A DNA stretch of 64,000 bases from Azospirillum oryzae (GTDB taxonomy: Bacteria; Pseudomonadota; Alphaproteobacteria; Azospirillales; Azospirillaceae), in assembly GCF_900177515.1 (NCBI RefSeq), contig NZ_FXAK01000002.1, positions 662,001-726,000 of the forward strand. Direction: 5' to 3'. Position numbers and translations under genes: made by a program. The notes beneath the pieces were generated by a model. That model did no database searches and had not been told where the DNA came from. It saw nothing but the letters and a program-made list of their open reading frames with translations. Below are positions 1 to 8,162 of this stretch, piece by piece (within the stretch, counting starts at the first letter, position 1; each line of letters starts with the position of its first letter).

Positions 1-1
1 C

Positions 2-91
2 AAGATCGCCGCCTTCCGCCGCGGCGTGACCATGGCGGTGCTGTTGCGCGAGCTGCTGGAAACCAGCTTCGCCGGGGAGGAGCGGCCATGA
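2..91 (+). CDS. C-terminal fragment of an unidentified gene upstream of parA
   Basis: An open frame enters from the left edge and ends in TGA at 89-91, sharing ATGA with the start of the ParA-like gene. Only 29 residues are visible, including FRRGVTMAVLLRELLE, a short amphipathic helical segment. The four-base overlap implies translational coupling with the ParA-like gene, so a partition or DNA-binding role is possible but cannot be shown. I do not recognise the family from this fragment. Confidence 0.55.
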   Translation, partial: KIAAFRRGVTMAVLLRELLETSFAGEERP

Positions 92-741
92 TCGCCGCCC
101 TGGTCAACCTGATGCCCGGCGTCGGCAGGACCACGCTGGCGCTCAATCTGGCCGGCGAACTGGCGCTGCAGGGCAGGCGGGTGGTGGTGCTCGACGTCGA
201 TGGCGTTTCCGGCACCGGGGACTGGATCGCGCGGCGCCGGGCCAACGGGATGCCGGCCCTGTTCGACAGCGCCACGATTGCCGGCACCCAGCTGCGACAT
301 GGACTGGGAGGCTTTGCTGCCAGTTTCGACCATGTCCTGCTCGACACCCCGTCCCGTTCACCGGCTGCGCTGCGGTCCGTCCTGTCGGTCATCGAGACGG
401 TGCTGATCCCGACGTGGCCAGACCGGAGGTCCCTCGGGCGCTGTGCCGCGACGATGCAGCTGGTCATCGAGGCGCTGGCGATGGAGCCGGCTCTCACGGC
501 GTCGCTGGTGCTGAGCAAAGTACCCGATGGGCTGCGGGTCGAACCGGGCAGCGAGGCCACCGTGATGGGGCTGCGCCTGCCGGTCTCGGCGGCGGTGATC
601 CGGCAGCGGCGGGTGTTCGCCGACAGCATGGACACTGGGCTGCTGGTGCCGGAACTCGAGATGGCGGGGCAGGCCGAGGCCGACATCCGCCACCTCGTCT
701 CGGAAATTTTCGGGCTGGCGACGGCCGCAGTGACCGGCTGA
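88..741 (+). CDS. ParA/VirC1-like ATPase-fold protein with degenerate P-loop
   Basis: This 217-residue protein has the ParA/MinD/VirC1 layout: an N-terminal strand, a P-loop, then VVVLDVDGVSGTGDW matching the ParA switch I region, and LLDTPSRSP at the Walker B position. ParA proteins use ATP to position plasmids, and VirC1 recruits transfer DNA to the secretion apparatus. Here the deviant Walker A motif, normally KGGVGKTT, reads MPGVGRTT (about residues 9-16), so both the signature lysine and the P-loop lysine are replaced. ATP hydrolysis is therefore doubtful. The start ATG overlaps the upstream stop. Its position before a relaxase matches the parA gene of Tn4371-like elements. The fold assignment is firm; the activity is uncertain. 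Confidence 0.8.
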   Translation: MIAALVNLMPGVGRTTLALNLAGELALQGRRVVVLDVDGVSGTGDWIARRRANGMPALFDSATIAGTQLRHGLGGFAASFDHVLLDTPSRSPAALRSVLSVIETVLIPTWPDRRSLGRCAATMQLVIEALAMEPALTASLVLSKVPDGLRVEPGSEATVMGLRLPVSAAVIRQRRVFADSMDTGLLVPELEMAGQAEADIRHLVSEIFGLATAAVTG

Positions 742-748
742 TCAAGGG

Positions 749-775
749 GCCGACCGTCCTCTTGCGGCGGTCGGC
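749..775 (+). terminator. GC-rich hairpin after the ParA-like gene
   Basis: GCCGACCG (749-756) and CGGTCGGC (768-775) form a perfect 8-bp stem with an 11-base loop, starting 8 bases after the parA-like stop. There is no clear T-run after the stem, so it may be a weak or Rho-assisted terminator or simply a structured spacer. Confidence 0.35.
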
Positions 776-1066
776 GACCCTCTTCGCTCATCCGCGCGCA
801 ATGACAGGAAGACGGCCAAAGCCGGAAAGCTCCGGCGGGACTGCGTGGTGGTCTGGGAAGGGAAGGAAATCAACGGCCAGCAAGATAAAGGGGCGGTTCG
901 TCGTCGGTCATGATCGTTGATGTTCTTCATGTTTCCCTGTGGACGCGCATCCTGAAACGAACATGGGCGAACACAGTCTCTGTTCTCCCGTCACTCCTTT
1001 GAAAACTGTCATGGAGGCCGCGTCCTGGCCCATCGTCGGCTCCAGTTTTGGTGGAGGAGCAGCGGC
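776..1066. other. Intergenic region before the relaxase gene; possible oriT location
   Basis: There is no convincing gene here. The segment is less GC-rich than its surroundings and contains a small inverted repeat, GAACA (969-973) and TGTTC (981-985). Transfer origins commonly lie next to their relaxase gene, so this is the natural place for oriT, but I see no recognisable nic-site consensus. A GGAGGAG ribosome site at 1053-1059 serves the relaxase gene. Confidence 0.3.
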
Positions 1067-1807
1067 ATGCGGGGACGCGGGTCCATCTTCGACGGCCTCT
1101 CGGCGGACGACGGCTTCCAGGCGCGGATGAAGGCGCTGGTCGACCGTGGCCGCGCGCTGGCCCGCGGCTACGTTCGCCGCTCCGAGCGCCGGGTCAAGGT
1201 CCGCGCCGCCTCGGCCGAGCACGGCGCCTATGCCCGCCCGGTCAACGTCAAGCTGCTCTACCACGACCGCGCCCGCGGCGCCTTTCCCAACTCGGTCGCC
1301 GTGCTGGCCAACTACCTCGCCAAGGACGGCCCGCTGTTCGATCGCGACCGCCCCGGCATCGACAAGGGCGAGGTGGCCGCCGCCTGGTCGGACGATCGCC
1401 GTGTCTTCCATGTCATCGTCAGCCCAAACGACGGCCACCGCATCGACGACATGGTCGCCTATGGCCGGGAGATCATGACCGCCTGGGAACGCCGGGTCGG
1501 CGAGCTGGAATGGGTGGCGGCGGTCGAGCGCAAGCCTGACATGGCTCACCCGGACGGCAACCGGCACCTGCACGTCATGATCCGCGGCGTGCAGGACGAG
1601 CGCGACCTCTACTTCGAGCGCGAGGTCGTCACCCACTGGTTCCGCCACGATGCGGTCGAGGTCACCACCCGGACGCTGGGCTGGATGGACGAGCGCGAGC
1701 GGCAGGCCTACGAGCGCCAGCTGGTCGAGATGCAGCGCTTGCGCGAGGAGCGTGGCCGTGAGGCCGGGCGCGACGGCCTGGACGAGCTGGGAGGGCGCGA
1801 GCTGTGA
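1067..1807 (+). CDS. Short relaxase / mobilization endonuclease (VirD2/DUF3363-like)
   Basis: Relaxases nick one strand at oriT and pilot it into the recipient. This 246-residue protein carries the relaxase metal site: H161-P-D with H167-L-H169 fits the HxDxxxxxHxH pattern, and FHVIVSP (residues 114-120) forms a supporting strand. ANYLAKDG (about 81-88) resembles the N-terminal strand that holds the nicking tyrosine in DUF3363-type relaxases, making Y83 a candidate nucleophile. The protein is much shorter than IncP TraI and has no helicase or primase region, so it is close to a bare relaxase domain. A strong GGAGGAG lies 7 bases before the ATG. Its end overlaps the next gene by GTGA, indicating coupling with the coupling-protein genes. 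Confidence 0.8.
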   Translation: MRGRGSIFDGLSADDGFQARMKALVDRGRALARGYVRRSERRVKVRAASAEHGAYARPVNVKLLYHDRARGAFPNSVAVLANYLAKDGPLFDRDRPGIDKGEVAAAWSDDRRVFHVIVSPNDGHRIDDMVAYGREIMTAWERRVGELEWVAAVERKPDMAHPDGNRHLHVMIRGVQDERDLYFEREVVTHWFRHDAVEVTTRTLGWMDERERQAYERQLVEMQRLREERGREAGRDGLDELGGREL

Positions 1808-2151
1808 CCCGCCTTTCCCGCGTCGCTGTTGCCTACGGCCTCGCCGTCTGGCTGTTGACCGTCCAGGCGGTCACTGAGCTGGTCGGTTGGCTCTTCGCCT
1901 GGCCGGCGGTCTTCGGCGGCCTGCGCATCGGCACCGTCGCGCTCTATTGGCCCGGCCAGTTCCTGACTTGGAGTGCCCTGCTGGCCCCCGGCCACCGCTG
2001 GATCGTCACCGTCGCCATCCTGGTCTGCATCGCCGGGGCCCTGGCGCTGGCGGTGCGCGCTGGGATCGTCTTGCGCGGCCACCAGGATCCTCGCTTCGGC
2101 GCCGGCCGTTGGGCCGGGGACGCCGACGTCCGCCGCAGCGGCCTGCTGTGA
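1804..2151 (+). CDS. Separate N-terminal membrane domain of a VirD4/TraG-type coupling protein
   Basis: This 115-residue protein starts at a GTG overlapping the relaxase stop. It has two hydrophobic spans (about residues 5-37 and 64-88). It ends with GAGRWAGDADVRRSGLL, which matches the segment that follows the membrane anchor in intact TraG/VirD4 proteins (typically ARWA...I..AGLL). The next gene begins where that alignment would continue, with the nucleotide-binding domain. The pair therefore looks like a coupling protein divided into membrane and ATPase polypeptides. The two frames differ and 11 bases separate them. Whether this is a stable arrangement or a recent frameshift cannot be decided here. 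Confidence 0.7.
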   Translation: MTRLSRVAVAYGLAVWLLTVQAVTELVGWLFAWPAVFGGLRIGTVALYWPGQFLTWSALLAPGHRWIVTVAILVCIAGALALAVRAGIVLRGHQDPRFGAGRWAGDADVRRSGLL

Positions 2152-2162
2152 CGGGGGCGGCG

Positions 2163-3656
2163 ATGACAGACTCCTGCATCGTCCTCGGCGCCTGGAACGG
2201 CCGGCCCCTGCGCGAACGCACCCTTCAGCCGGTCCTGGTGATCGGCCCCACCGGCTCGGGGAAAACCACCACCACGGTGCTGCCCACCCTGTTCGCCGGC
2301 TGGCGGGAGAGCGCCGTCGTCTGGGACTTCAAGGGCGCCATGGCCGGCGATACGGGCGCGGCGCGCGAGCGCTTCGGCGACGTCATCGTGCTCGACATCG
2401 CCCGGCCCGGCGGCCCTCGCTACAACCCGTTGATGGCGGTGCGGCCGGGTGCGCATCTGGTGCCGGACTGCCAGCATGCTGCCCGCATCCTCACCGAGGG
2501 CGAAAAGGAGGGGCATTGGCGCAACGCCGCCTTCTCCTACCTCACCGGCGTCTTCGTCTATCTGCTGACCGCCGCGGCGGATGGCGAGAAATCGTTGGCC
2601 GGCGCCCGCCGGCACATCCTGCTCGGCGACGATGGGTTGACCCTGATGTTGGCCGAGGGGGTCCACCCCACCGCCCAGCGCGCCGCCCAGGAACTGTGGG
2701 ACAAAAGCGTCGCCGCCGACGCCGAGCCGCCGGCGTCAGGGTTGGACGAGGAGGGCAGGAAGGACGCGCCGGCCCGGAAGGGCGGGCGGGGTGGGGCGGT
2801 CGACAAGAGCCTGCATTACCGCAAGTCGGTCTATGTCACCGCCTCGGTGCTGCTCGCCGAGTTCGAGGACTCTGTTCTCGACGTCCAGACCGCCGCCAGC
2901 GACTTCTCGATCTCCGACCTCGTGGCCGGCGAGCGGCCGGTGACGCTTTACATCGTCGCTCGGCCGATGGACGCCCGCCGCCTGCGCCGGGTCTTCACCC
3001 TGATCCTTACCCAGATGATCGATTTCCTCACCGTCGACCGGTCTCTGGCCGACGATGGACGGGCGCGGCGCTGGAGGCTGCTGGTGGCGTTGGACGAGTT
3101 CCTCCAGTTCCGCATGGCCGAGGCAGCGGAGTGGATCCGCTACGTCCGCGAATACGGCATCCGTCTGCTGCTGCTCGCCCAGAGCCTGGGCGAGGTGGAG
3201 GAGCGCTACGGCAAGGGCCTGACCGCCAACACACGGCTTGTCGTGTTCCGGCCGAATTCGTCGGACGAGGCGGAACGGATCAGCCGGATGGTGGGCGAGG
3301 CGATCGAGGAGGTGCCGACGCGCTCGACCTCGAAGGGCCTGCTCGACTTGGTGCCGACCGTCAGCCGCGGTGTGCGGGTGGACCGCCGGCCGGTGCTGCC
3401 GATGCACGCAGCGCTGGAGATGGACGGCAACGACCTGATCATCTTCGGCTACGGCAAGCCGATCCGCGGCATCCGTCTGCACCCCTACAGCGATCCGCAG
3501 TGGCGCGGCTTTTACGGGCCGCCGGTCCGAGGCTGGACGGCCCGGCCGGAGGCGAACCGCTGGTTCGGTGCGCTGGGCGGGCAGGGGGATGGAGCAACCG
3601 TCCCCTGGAAGCCGGAGCGTCCCGCCCGTCCGGCCCGTCGCAAGACCATCGTGTGA
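2163..3656 (+). CDS. traG: VirD4/TraG-type conjugal coupling ATPase, soluble part
   Basis: Coupling proteins recognise the relaxase-DNA complex and feed it to the type IV secretion channel. This 497-residue protein has Walker A GPTGSGKT at 28-35, VVWDFKGAM typical of the TraG/VirD4 strand after the P-loop, and Walker B LLVALDEF with D311-E312. The later LLLLAQSLGEVEERYG and FRPNSSDEAERIS segments are also typical of the family. It lacks the usual N-terminal transmembrane region, which appears to be supplied by the gene just upstream. A low-complexity basic and acidic insert (about 190-215) precedes the Walker B half. The ATG at 2163 gives a protein starting exactly at the family's nucleotide-binding domain. 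Confidence 0.88.
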   Translation: MTDSCIVLGAWNGRPLRERTLQPVLVIGPTGSGKTTTTVLPTLFAGWRESAVVWDFKGAMAGDTGAARERFGDVIVLDIARPGGPRYNPLMAVRPGAHLVPDCQHAARILTEGEKEGHWRNAAFSYLTGVFVYLLTAAADGEKSLAGARRHILLGDDGLTLMLAEGVHPTAQRAAQELWDKSVAADAEPPASGLDEEGRKDAPARKGGRGGAVDKSLHYRKSVYVTASVLLAEFEDSVLDVQTAASDFSISDLVAGERPVTLYIVARPMDARRLRRVFTLILTQMIDFLTVDRSLADDGRARRWRLLVALDEFLQFRMAEAAEWIRYVREYGIRLLLLAQSLGEVEERYGKGLTANTRLVVFRPNSSDEAERISRMVGEAIEEVPTRSTSKGLLDLVPTVSRGVRVDRRPVLPMHAALEMDGNDLIIFGYGKPIRGIRLHPYSDPQWRGFYGPPVRGWTARPEANRWFGALGGQGDGATVPWKPERPARPARRKTIV

Positions 3657-3669
3657 AGGGACGATCGCC

Positions 3670-4032
3670 ATGAGCCGCGACACGGGCAACGCCCTAAATT
3701 CCGACGAGCTGCGCAAGCTCCGCCACGTCTCCGCCCGCATTCCCGAGGTGCTGGCCCGGCAGGTGGACATCATTCAGGAGCGCCACCGGCTCCGTCATTT
3801 CTCCGAGGCTATTACCCTGGTGATCGACCACGGCCTGTCGGCGCTCGCCCGCGCCCGGGTCGAAGAGGACCAGATCGAGGCCACCATCCTGCGCATCGAG
3901 GACATGATGGTGACCCAGCTCGCCCTGCTCAATGTCGGGCTCGAGGTCGATGCCGAGGCCGTGGCCGAGACCCGGACGGCGATCCTGGAGGAGTGGTCGC
4001 GCCGGGGTCGCCGCGGTGGGCCGACGTCATGA
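3670..4032 (+). CDS. Putative ribbon-helix-helix conjugation accessory protein
   Basis: This 120-residue protein lies between the coupling ATPase and trbB, where Tn4371-type elements carry a small CopG-like gene. Residues about 22-58 (RIPEVLARQVDIIQERH, then FSEAITLVIDHGL) have the strand-helix-helix spacing of ribbon-helix-helix DNA-binding proteins. The rest is a predicted helical tail. It may autoregulate the trb operon or act in the relaxosome, which is inferred from position. The ATG follows a GAAGGGA ribosome site, and its stop overlaps the trbB start as ATGA. Confidence 0.6.
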   Translation: MSRDTGNALNSDELRKLRHVSARIPEVLARQVDIIQERHRLRHFSEAITLVIDHGLSALARARVEEDQIEATILRIEDMMVTQLALLNVGLEVDAEAVAETRTAILEEWSRRGRRGGPTS

Positions 4033-5183
4033 ACGGGCCGGTCATCACCGAGGAAAGCCTCGACCGGCCGGCGCTGCTTCTGGCCTCGCTAGCGCGGCTG
4101 CGCGCGGCGCTGTTCGGCGACCTGCTGGCCCGCGACGACGTCGCCAACGTCCTGGTGCTGCCGCCGACCGGCGGGTCCAACCTGTGCCGGGTGGTGGTGA
4201 AGAACGGCCCGGTGCCGGAGTTTGTCCGCACCGTCGAGCCGGCCCAGGTGATGCGCTTCCTCGCCACGGTCGCCGGCTTTGCCCGCCGCGAGCTGCGCCG
4301 CGACCGTCCGACGCTGGACGCCGTGCTGCCGGTCACCGGCGAGCGCATCCACGCCGACATCCCGCCGGTGACGCCGGGACCGTCCTGCTCGATCCGCAAG
4401 CCCTACCGCGGCCGCATCACGCTCGACGAGTGGGCTGCGACCGGCGGCGCGACAACACTCCAGGTCGCCCTGATCCGCAAGCTGATCGCTGCCCGCCGCA
4501 CGATGGTGATCGCCGGCGACGTCGACACCGGCAAGACGACGCTGCTGCGTGCCTGCCTGGAGGAGCCTGCCTTCCAGCAGGGTCTGCCCGCCGTCCTGCA
4601 GGATCCCTTCGAGTTCGAGCCGCCCTGTCCCTTCGCCTACGCGATGGTCGCCGATCCGCTGGCCGACCCGCCGGTGACGCTGGAGGCCCTGGTGGCCGGC
4701 GCGCTCCGGGTACCGATGACGCATCTGGTGCTGGGCGAGGTCCGCCGGGCCGAGGCGCACGCCATGGTGGTCGGCTGGACCACCGGGCATCCGGGGCTCT
4801 GCACTGTGCATGCCGGCTCGGCCTGGGACGCGCTCGACCGCGTCGCCCAGATGGTGGGCTTGGGCGGCATCGCGATGGACGCTCTGCAGATGCGCTGGAT
4901 CGCCAAGGCTGTCCATGCCGTGGTGCATCTCGCCCGCCGTCCCGACGGGCGCCGCTTCGTGAACGAGATCGTCCGGGTCGAGGGCTACGACTCCGCCCGC
5001 GGCTTCCTCCTCCGCCCGCTGGGGGCGGGGGATTTCACCGGTGGAGGTGATGATGACGAGCAAGGGTACGTCATACCGGGCGCTCGCTCTGACGTTAACG
5101 TTGGCCGCGGTGAGCGGTCCGGCGCGGGCGCAGGTGATCGCCAACCTCGGCGCCGAGCTGCTGTCCTGGCAGGCGGTGTTTGA
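4029..5183 (+). CDS. trbB: Conjugal transfer ATPase TrbB (VirB11 family)
   Basis: TrbB is the hexameric inner-face ATPase that powers pilus assembly and substrate transfer in P-type type IV secretion. This 384-residue protein has Walker A GDVDTGKT (163-170), a Walker-B-like LVLGEVRR (GE at about 236-237) and the VirB11 His box GHPGLCTVHAG. The start overlaps the upstream stop. The last 40 or so residues run far into trbC in another frame and are rich in Gly, Asp and Arg with no family character, so the functional protein probably ends near residue 340. That tail may be a natural long overlap or the result of a lost stop. Confidence 0.9.
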   Translation: MNGPVITEESLDRPALLLASLARLRAALFGDLLARDDVANVLVLPPTGGSNLCRVVVKNGPVPEFVRTVEPAQVMRFLATVAGFARRELRRDRPTLDAVLPVTGERIHADIPPVTPGPSCSIRKPYRGRITLDEWAATGGATTLQVALIRKLIAARRTMVIAGDVDTGKTTLLRACLEEPAFQQGLPAVLQDPFEFEPPCPFAYAMVADPLADPPVTLEALVAGALRVPMTHLVLGEVRRAEAHAMVVGWTTGHPGLCTVHAGSAWDALDRVAQMVGLGGIAMDALQMRWIAKAVHAVVHLARRPDGRRFVNEIVRVEGYDSARGFLLRPLGAGDFTGGGDDDEQGYVIPGARSDVNVGRGERSGAGAGDRQPRRRAAVLAGGV

Positions 5184-5343
5184 CACCAACTTCGTGCCGA
5201 TCGCGGTGACCGCCGGGCTGCTGCTGGCGCTGGTCGCCGCGATGTTCTCCCGCATCGCCGGGGTGGTGGTGTTCGTCTTCACCGTCGCCGGCGCCGCCGC
5301 CTACGGCGCGCGAGACGCCATCATCGCGTTGGCGGGAGGGTGA
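5053..5343 (+). CDS. trbC: Conjugal transfer pilin TrbC (VirB2 family)
   Basis: TrbC is the major subunit of the conjugative pilus. This 96-residue protein has a signal peptide with likely cleavage after ARA (residue 26), then two hydrophobic helices separated by a short loop, the standard VirB2/TrbC topology. I chose the ATG at 5053 because GGAGG at 5043-5047 is 5 bases upstream; a GTG at 5041 and an ATG at 5050 are alternatives. The gene lies almost entirely inside the extended 3' end of trbB. Its stop is followed immediately by trbD. Confidence 0.85.
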   Translation: MTSKGTSYRALALTLTLAAVSGPARAQVIANLGAELLSWQAVFDTNFVPIAVTAGLLLALVAAMFSRIAGVVVFVFTVAGAAAYGARDAIIALAGG

Positions 5344-5395
5344 GCTGGACACCCTGCCGCCGGATGGCTGGGAGAAGCCGGTACGCCGCACCTCG

Positions 5396-5662
5396 GTGCG
5401 GCCGAACAAGATGCCGTTCGGCGTGCCGATCGAGCTGCTGGCGATCGCCCTCTGGCTGGCCGCCGAGCTGTGGCTGGCGCTCGGCGCCCTCCCCCAAGCG
5501 GTGGCGGGGTTCTTCGCCATCTTCCTCACCGCGCGCCACCTGACCCGCCGCGATCCCTGGTGGCTGGAGATCGTCCGCCAGGGCACCGCTGCCTGGCTGG
5601 CGCGCGTCCTCCGCACCCGCAGCGGATCGTTGGGCCGGTCCGCCTACAAAGCTCCCCGCTGA
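5396..5662 (+). CDS. trbD: Conjugal transfer protein TrbD (VirB3 family), start uncertain
   Basis: VirB3/TrbD is a small inner-membrane protein that works with the VirB4 ATPase. From the GTG at 5396 the product is 88 residues with the family core MPFGVPIELLAIALWLA, a second hydrophobic stretch, then ARHLTRRDPWW. The same frame upstream, back to about 5342, reads LPPDGWEKPVRRTSV, which fits the arginine-containing N-terminus of TrbD. No ATG, GTG or TTG lies there in frame, only a CTG at 5345. A GTG at 5340 that overlaps the trbC stop is in a different frame. The true start is therefore probably upstream of 5396, or a small frameshift has damaged the start region. Confidence 0.75.
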   Translation: MRPNKMPFGVPIELLAIALWLAAELWLALGALPQAVAGFFAIFLTARHLTRRDPWWLEIVRQGTAAWLARVLRTRSGSLGRSAYKAPR

Positions 5663-5678
5663 TTGGAAAGCGCCGATC

Positions 5679-8162
5679 ATGCTCGACCTGACCGCCTTCG
5701 ACGACGGCTTCGACGCGTTGTCGCGCCACCTGCCCTGGGACTGCTTCGTCTGGCCGGGTGTCGTGCTGCTGGAGGAGGACGGGGCACTGATGGCCGTCGT
5801 CGAATATGGCGGCCGCGACCAGAGCGTGCAGGATCCGGTCGAGATCCAGCAGACCGCCATGGCCGCCGCCAATGTCCTGTTCCCCTTCACTGGCGGCTGG
5901 ACCTTCCATTTCGAGATGCAGCGCCGCTGGGGCCGCGGCTACCCGTGCGGCACTGGCGTCCATTCGGTGGCCAGCCTGATCGACGCCGAACGCCGCGCGA
6001 GGCTCGACGCCGCTGGACGCCAACTGCGCTCGCGCACGTTTATCACCATCACCTTCACCCCCACCCACCGGCAGGCCCGCCGGTTGGCCGGCTGGTTCAC
6101 CCGCAATCCGCCGGAGCGGTCCCGGCCGGACGTAATGCGCGACCATGTCGAGCCCTTCCGCCAGCTGGTGCTGCAGTTCGCCGGCCTGCTCGGCCGCGCG
6201 GTCGGCTGGGCCCGCATGCTCGACGACGATGCGGTGATGGCCTTCCTCCATTCCTGCGTCTCGCCGATCGAGCAGCCCCATGTCTCTGCCCCCGACATTC
6301 CCGGTTTCCCGATCAAGGCCAACCTCGTCGATGTCGGATTCCTCCCTGGCTCTTTCCCGGCCTGGACCAATGGCGCGGAACGCTGGCATGTCCGGGTCGT
6401 CGGCATCGGTGGCTATCCCAAGGCCAGCCACCCCGGCCTGCTCAACGCGCTCGACGCGCTGCCCTTTCCGGTCCGCTGGTCGGTGCGCTTCGAGGCGATG
6501 GACCATGTCCAGGCCCGCGGTGTCTTCGCCGCCCTGTGGCGCAAGCACGACGACACCTCCTACGACTGGCGCTCGGTGCTGCTGCGGGCCGTCGGCGGCT
6601 TCACCGCGCTGCGTCACGATCCGGTCGGTGTACTGGAAGCGCTGGAAGCCGAGGCCGCCCGGCTGGAGGCCGAGCAGGCCGGCACCAGCTCCGGCTGGAT
6701 GACGCCCACCGCCATACTGTGGGGTTCATCCGTCGAGGAGGCCGAGGGCCGGAAGGAGGAGTTCGTCAAGACGCTGCGCTCGCTGGGCTTCACCGCGATT
6801 GAGGAGAGCTGGGGAGCCGAGCGCGCTTGGTACGGCACCTTGCCCGGCCATGTCCGCCCCAATCCGCGCAAGGTGCCGCTGACCCAGGTCCAGCTCGCCG
6901 ACTTCCTGGTGCTGTCCGCGGTCTGGGGTGGGCCGGAACGCAACGCGCATCTGCGCTGCGACCCGCTGGCCCAACTGGAGGCCGAGGGCGGCACACCCTT
7001 GAGGATCGACCTGCACCAGGGGCCGGACGGGGCGGCGCTGGTGATCGGACCGCCGCGGACCGGCAAGTCCACCGTGCTGGCGTTCCTTGGCCACCAGTTC
7101 CTCGCCCGGGTGCCGGAGGGTCGGGTGGTGTGGATCGACGTCGACGCCACCGAGAGCACCAGCCTCGCCGCCACCTGGGCGGCCGGCGGCGAGTTCCTTT
7201 CTATGGGCTCGGGCGACCTTGCCTATGCCGATCTGGCGCTGCAGCCACTGGCCGATGTCGACACACCAGGCGGCTTTGCCTGGGGCCATGGCTTCATCAT
7301 GGAGCTGCTTCGCATCCAGGGACTGCTGGTGCCGGGCGGGATCTCGGCGGCCGAGGCCGGCGACGCGGTGGATTCGGCGCTGCATTTGCTGGCGGCCTCG
7401 CCACCGGGGGAACGCACCTTGTCGCACCTCGCCCATCTGGTGCCCGACAATCTGGTGCGGGTGGCGCTGGAGCCCTATTGCCGCGGCGGCCCCTACGGCG
7501 ATCTGGTCGATGCCGGCGAGGACCGGCTGCTGGGATCCTGTTGGACCACGGTGGACATCGGCGCGCTGATCGACCGCGGCGTTGGCGCCACCCCGGTGAT
7601 CCAGGCGCTGTTCCGCCGCTTCTACCGGCTCTTCGCCGACGGCCGGCCGACCCTGTTCCTGGTCGACGAGGCCTTCAAGGCGCTGAAACACCAGCCGGCG
7701 GAGCTGGACGAACTGCGTCGGCGCGGGCCGAAGAAGAACGTCACGCTGGTGCTGGCCACCCACCAGCTCGACGACATCGAGGGCTCGGCCATCGCGGCGC
7801 TGCTGAAGACGATCCGCGTCCTGCTGCTGCTCGCCGATCCCAACGCCGCCAAGCGGGCGCTCTACCGTGACTGGGGGCTGAACCGGGCCGAGGCGGCGCT
7901 GGTGGCCGGGGCGATGCCGCGGCGCGACGTCTTCTTCAAGACGCCGGACGGCAGCCGGCTCGGCCAGCTCACCCTCGATCCGGTGGCGCTGGCGGTGTGT
8001 GGCTGTGGCGGGGCCACCCACCGCCGGGCCGCCTTCGAGACCATCGCCGAAGCCGGGCCTGCGGGTTTCGCCGCAGCTTGGCTGCGCCAGCACCGGCTGC
8101 ATGAGGCGGCAGCCATCCTGGACCGCGCTGCAACCTGCGCTTCCCTGGGAGAAGCATCATGA
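5679..8162 (+). CDS. trbE: Conjugal transfer ATPase TrbE (VirB4 family)
   Basis: VirB4/TrbE is the large ATPase of the type IV secretion inner-membrane complex, needed for pilus biogenesis and DNA transfer. The product is 827 residues, normal for the family. The N-terminal half is the VirB4 membrane-associated domain. The C-terminal half has Walker A GPPRTGKS (457-464) and a Walker B TLFLVDEAFKAL at about 660. The ATHQLDDIEGSAI segment corresponds to the conserved ATQ region. The ATG follows GGAAAG, and the stop overlaps the trbJ start as ATGA, so the two are coupled. Confidence 0.92.
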   Translation: MLDLTAFDDGFDALSRHLPWDCFVWPGVVLLEEDGALMAVVEYGGRDQSVQDPVEIQQTAMAAANVLFPFTGGWTFHFEMQRRWGRGYPCGTGVHSVASLIDAERRARLDAAGRQLRSRTFITITFTPTHRQARRLAGWFTRNPPERSRPDVMRDHVEPFRQLVLQFAGLLGRAVGWARMLDDDAVMAFLHSCVSPIEQPHVSAPDIPGFPIKANLVDVGFLPGSFPAWTNGAERWHVRVVGIGGYPKASHPGLLNALDALPFPVRWSVRFEAMDHVQARGVFAALWRKHDDTSYDWRSVLLRAVGGFTALRHDPVGVLEALEAEAARLEAEQAGTSSGWMTPTAILWGSSVEEAEGRKEEFVKTLRSLGFTAIEESWGAERAWYGTLPGHVRPNPRKVPLTQVQLADFLVLSAVWGGPERNAHLRCDPLAQLEAEGGTPLRIDLHQGPDGAALVIGPPRTGKSTVLAFLGHQFLARVPEGRVVWIDVDATESTSLAATWAAGGEFLSMGSGDLAYADLALQPLADVDTPGGFAWGHGFIMELLRIQGLLVPGGISAAEAGDAVDSALHLLAASPPGERTLSHLAHLVPDNLVRVALEPYCRGGPYGDLVDAGEDRLLGSCWTTVDIGALIDRGVGATPVIQALFRRFYRLFADGRPTLFLVDEAFKALKHQPAELDELRRRGPKKNVTLVLATHQLDDIEGSAIAALLKTIRVLLLLADPNAAKRALYRDWGLNRAEAALVAGAMPRRDVFFKTPDGSRLGQLTLDPVALAVCGCGGATHRRAAFETIAEAGPAGFAAAWLRQHRLHEAAAILDRAATCASLGEAS

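Noticed and set aside
969..985. Small inverted repeat GAACA/TGTTC as part of oriT
   Set aside because: Only 5-bp arms and no recognisable nic consensus; the location is plausible but the evidence is too thin.
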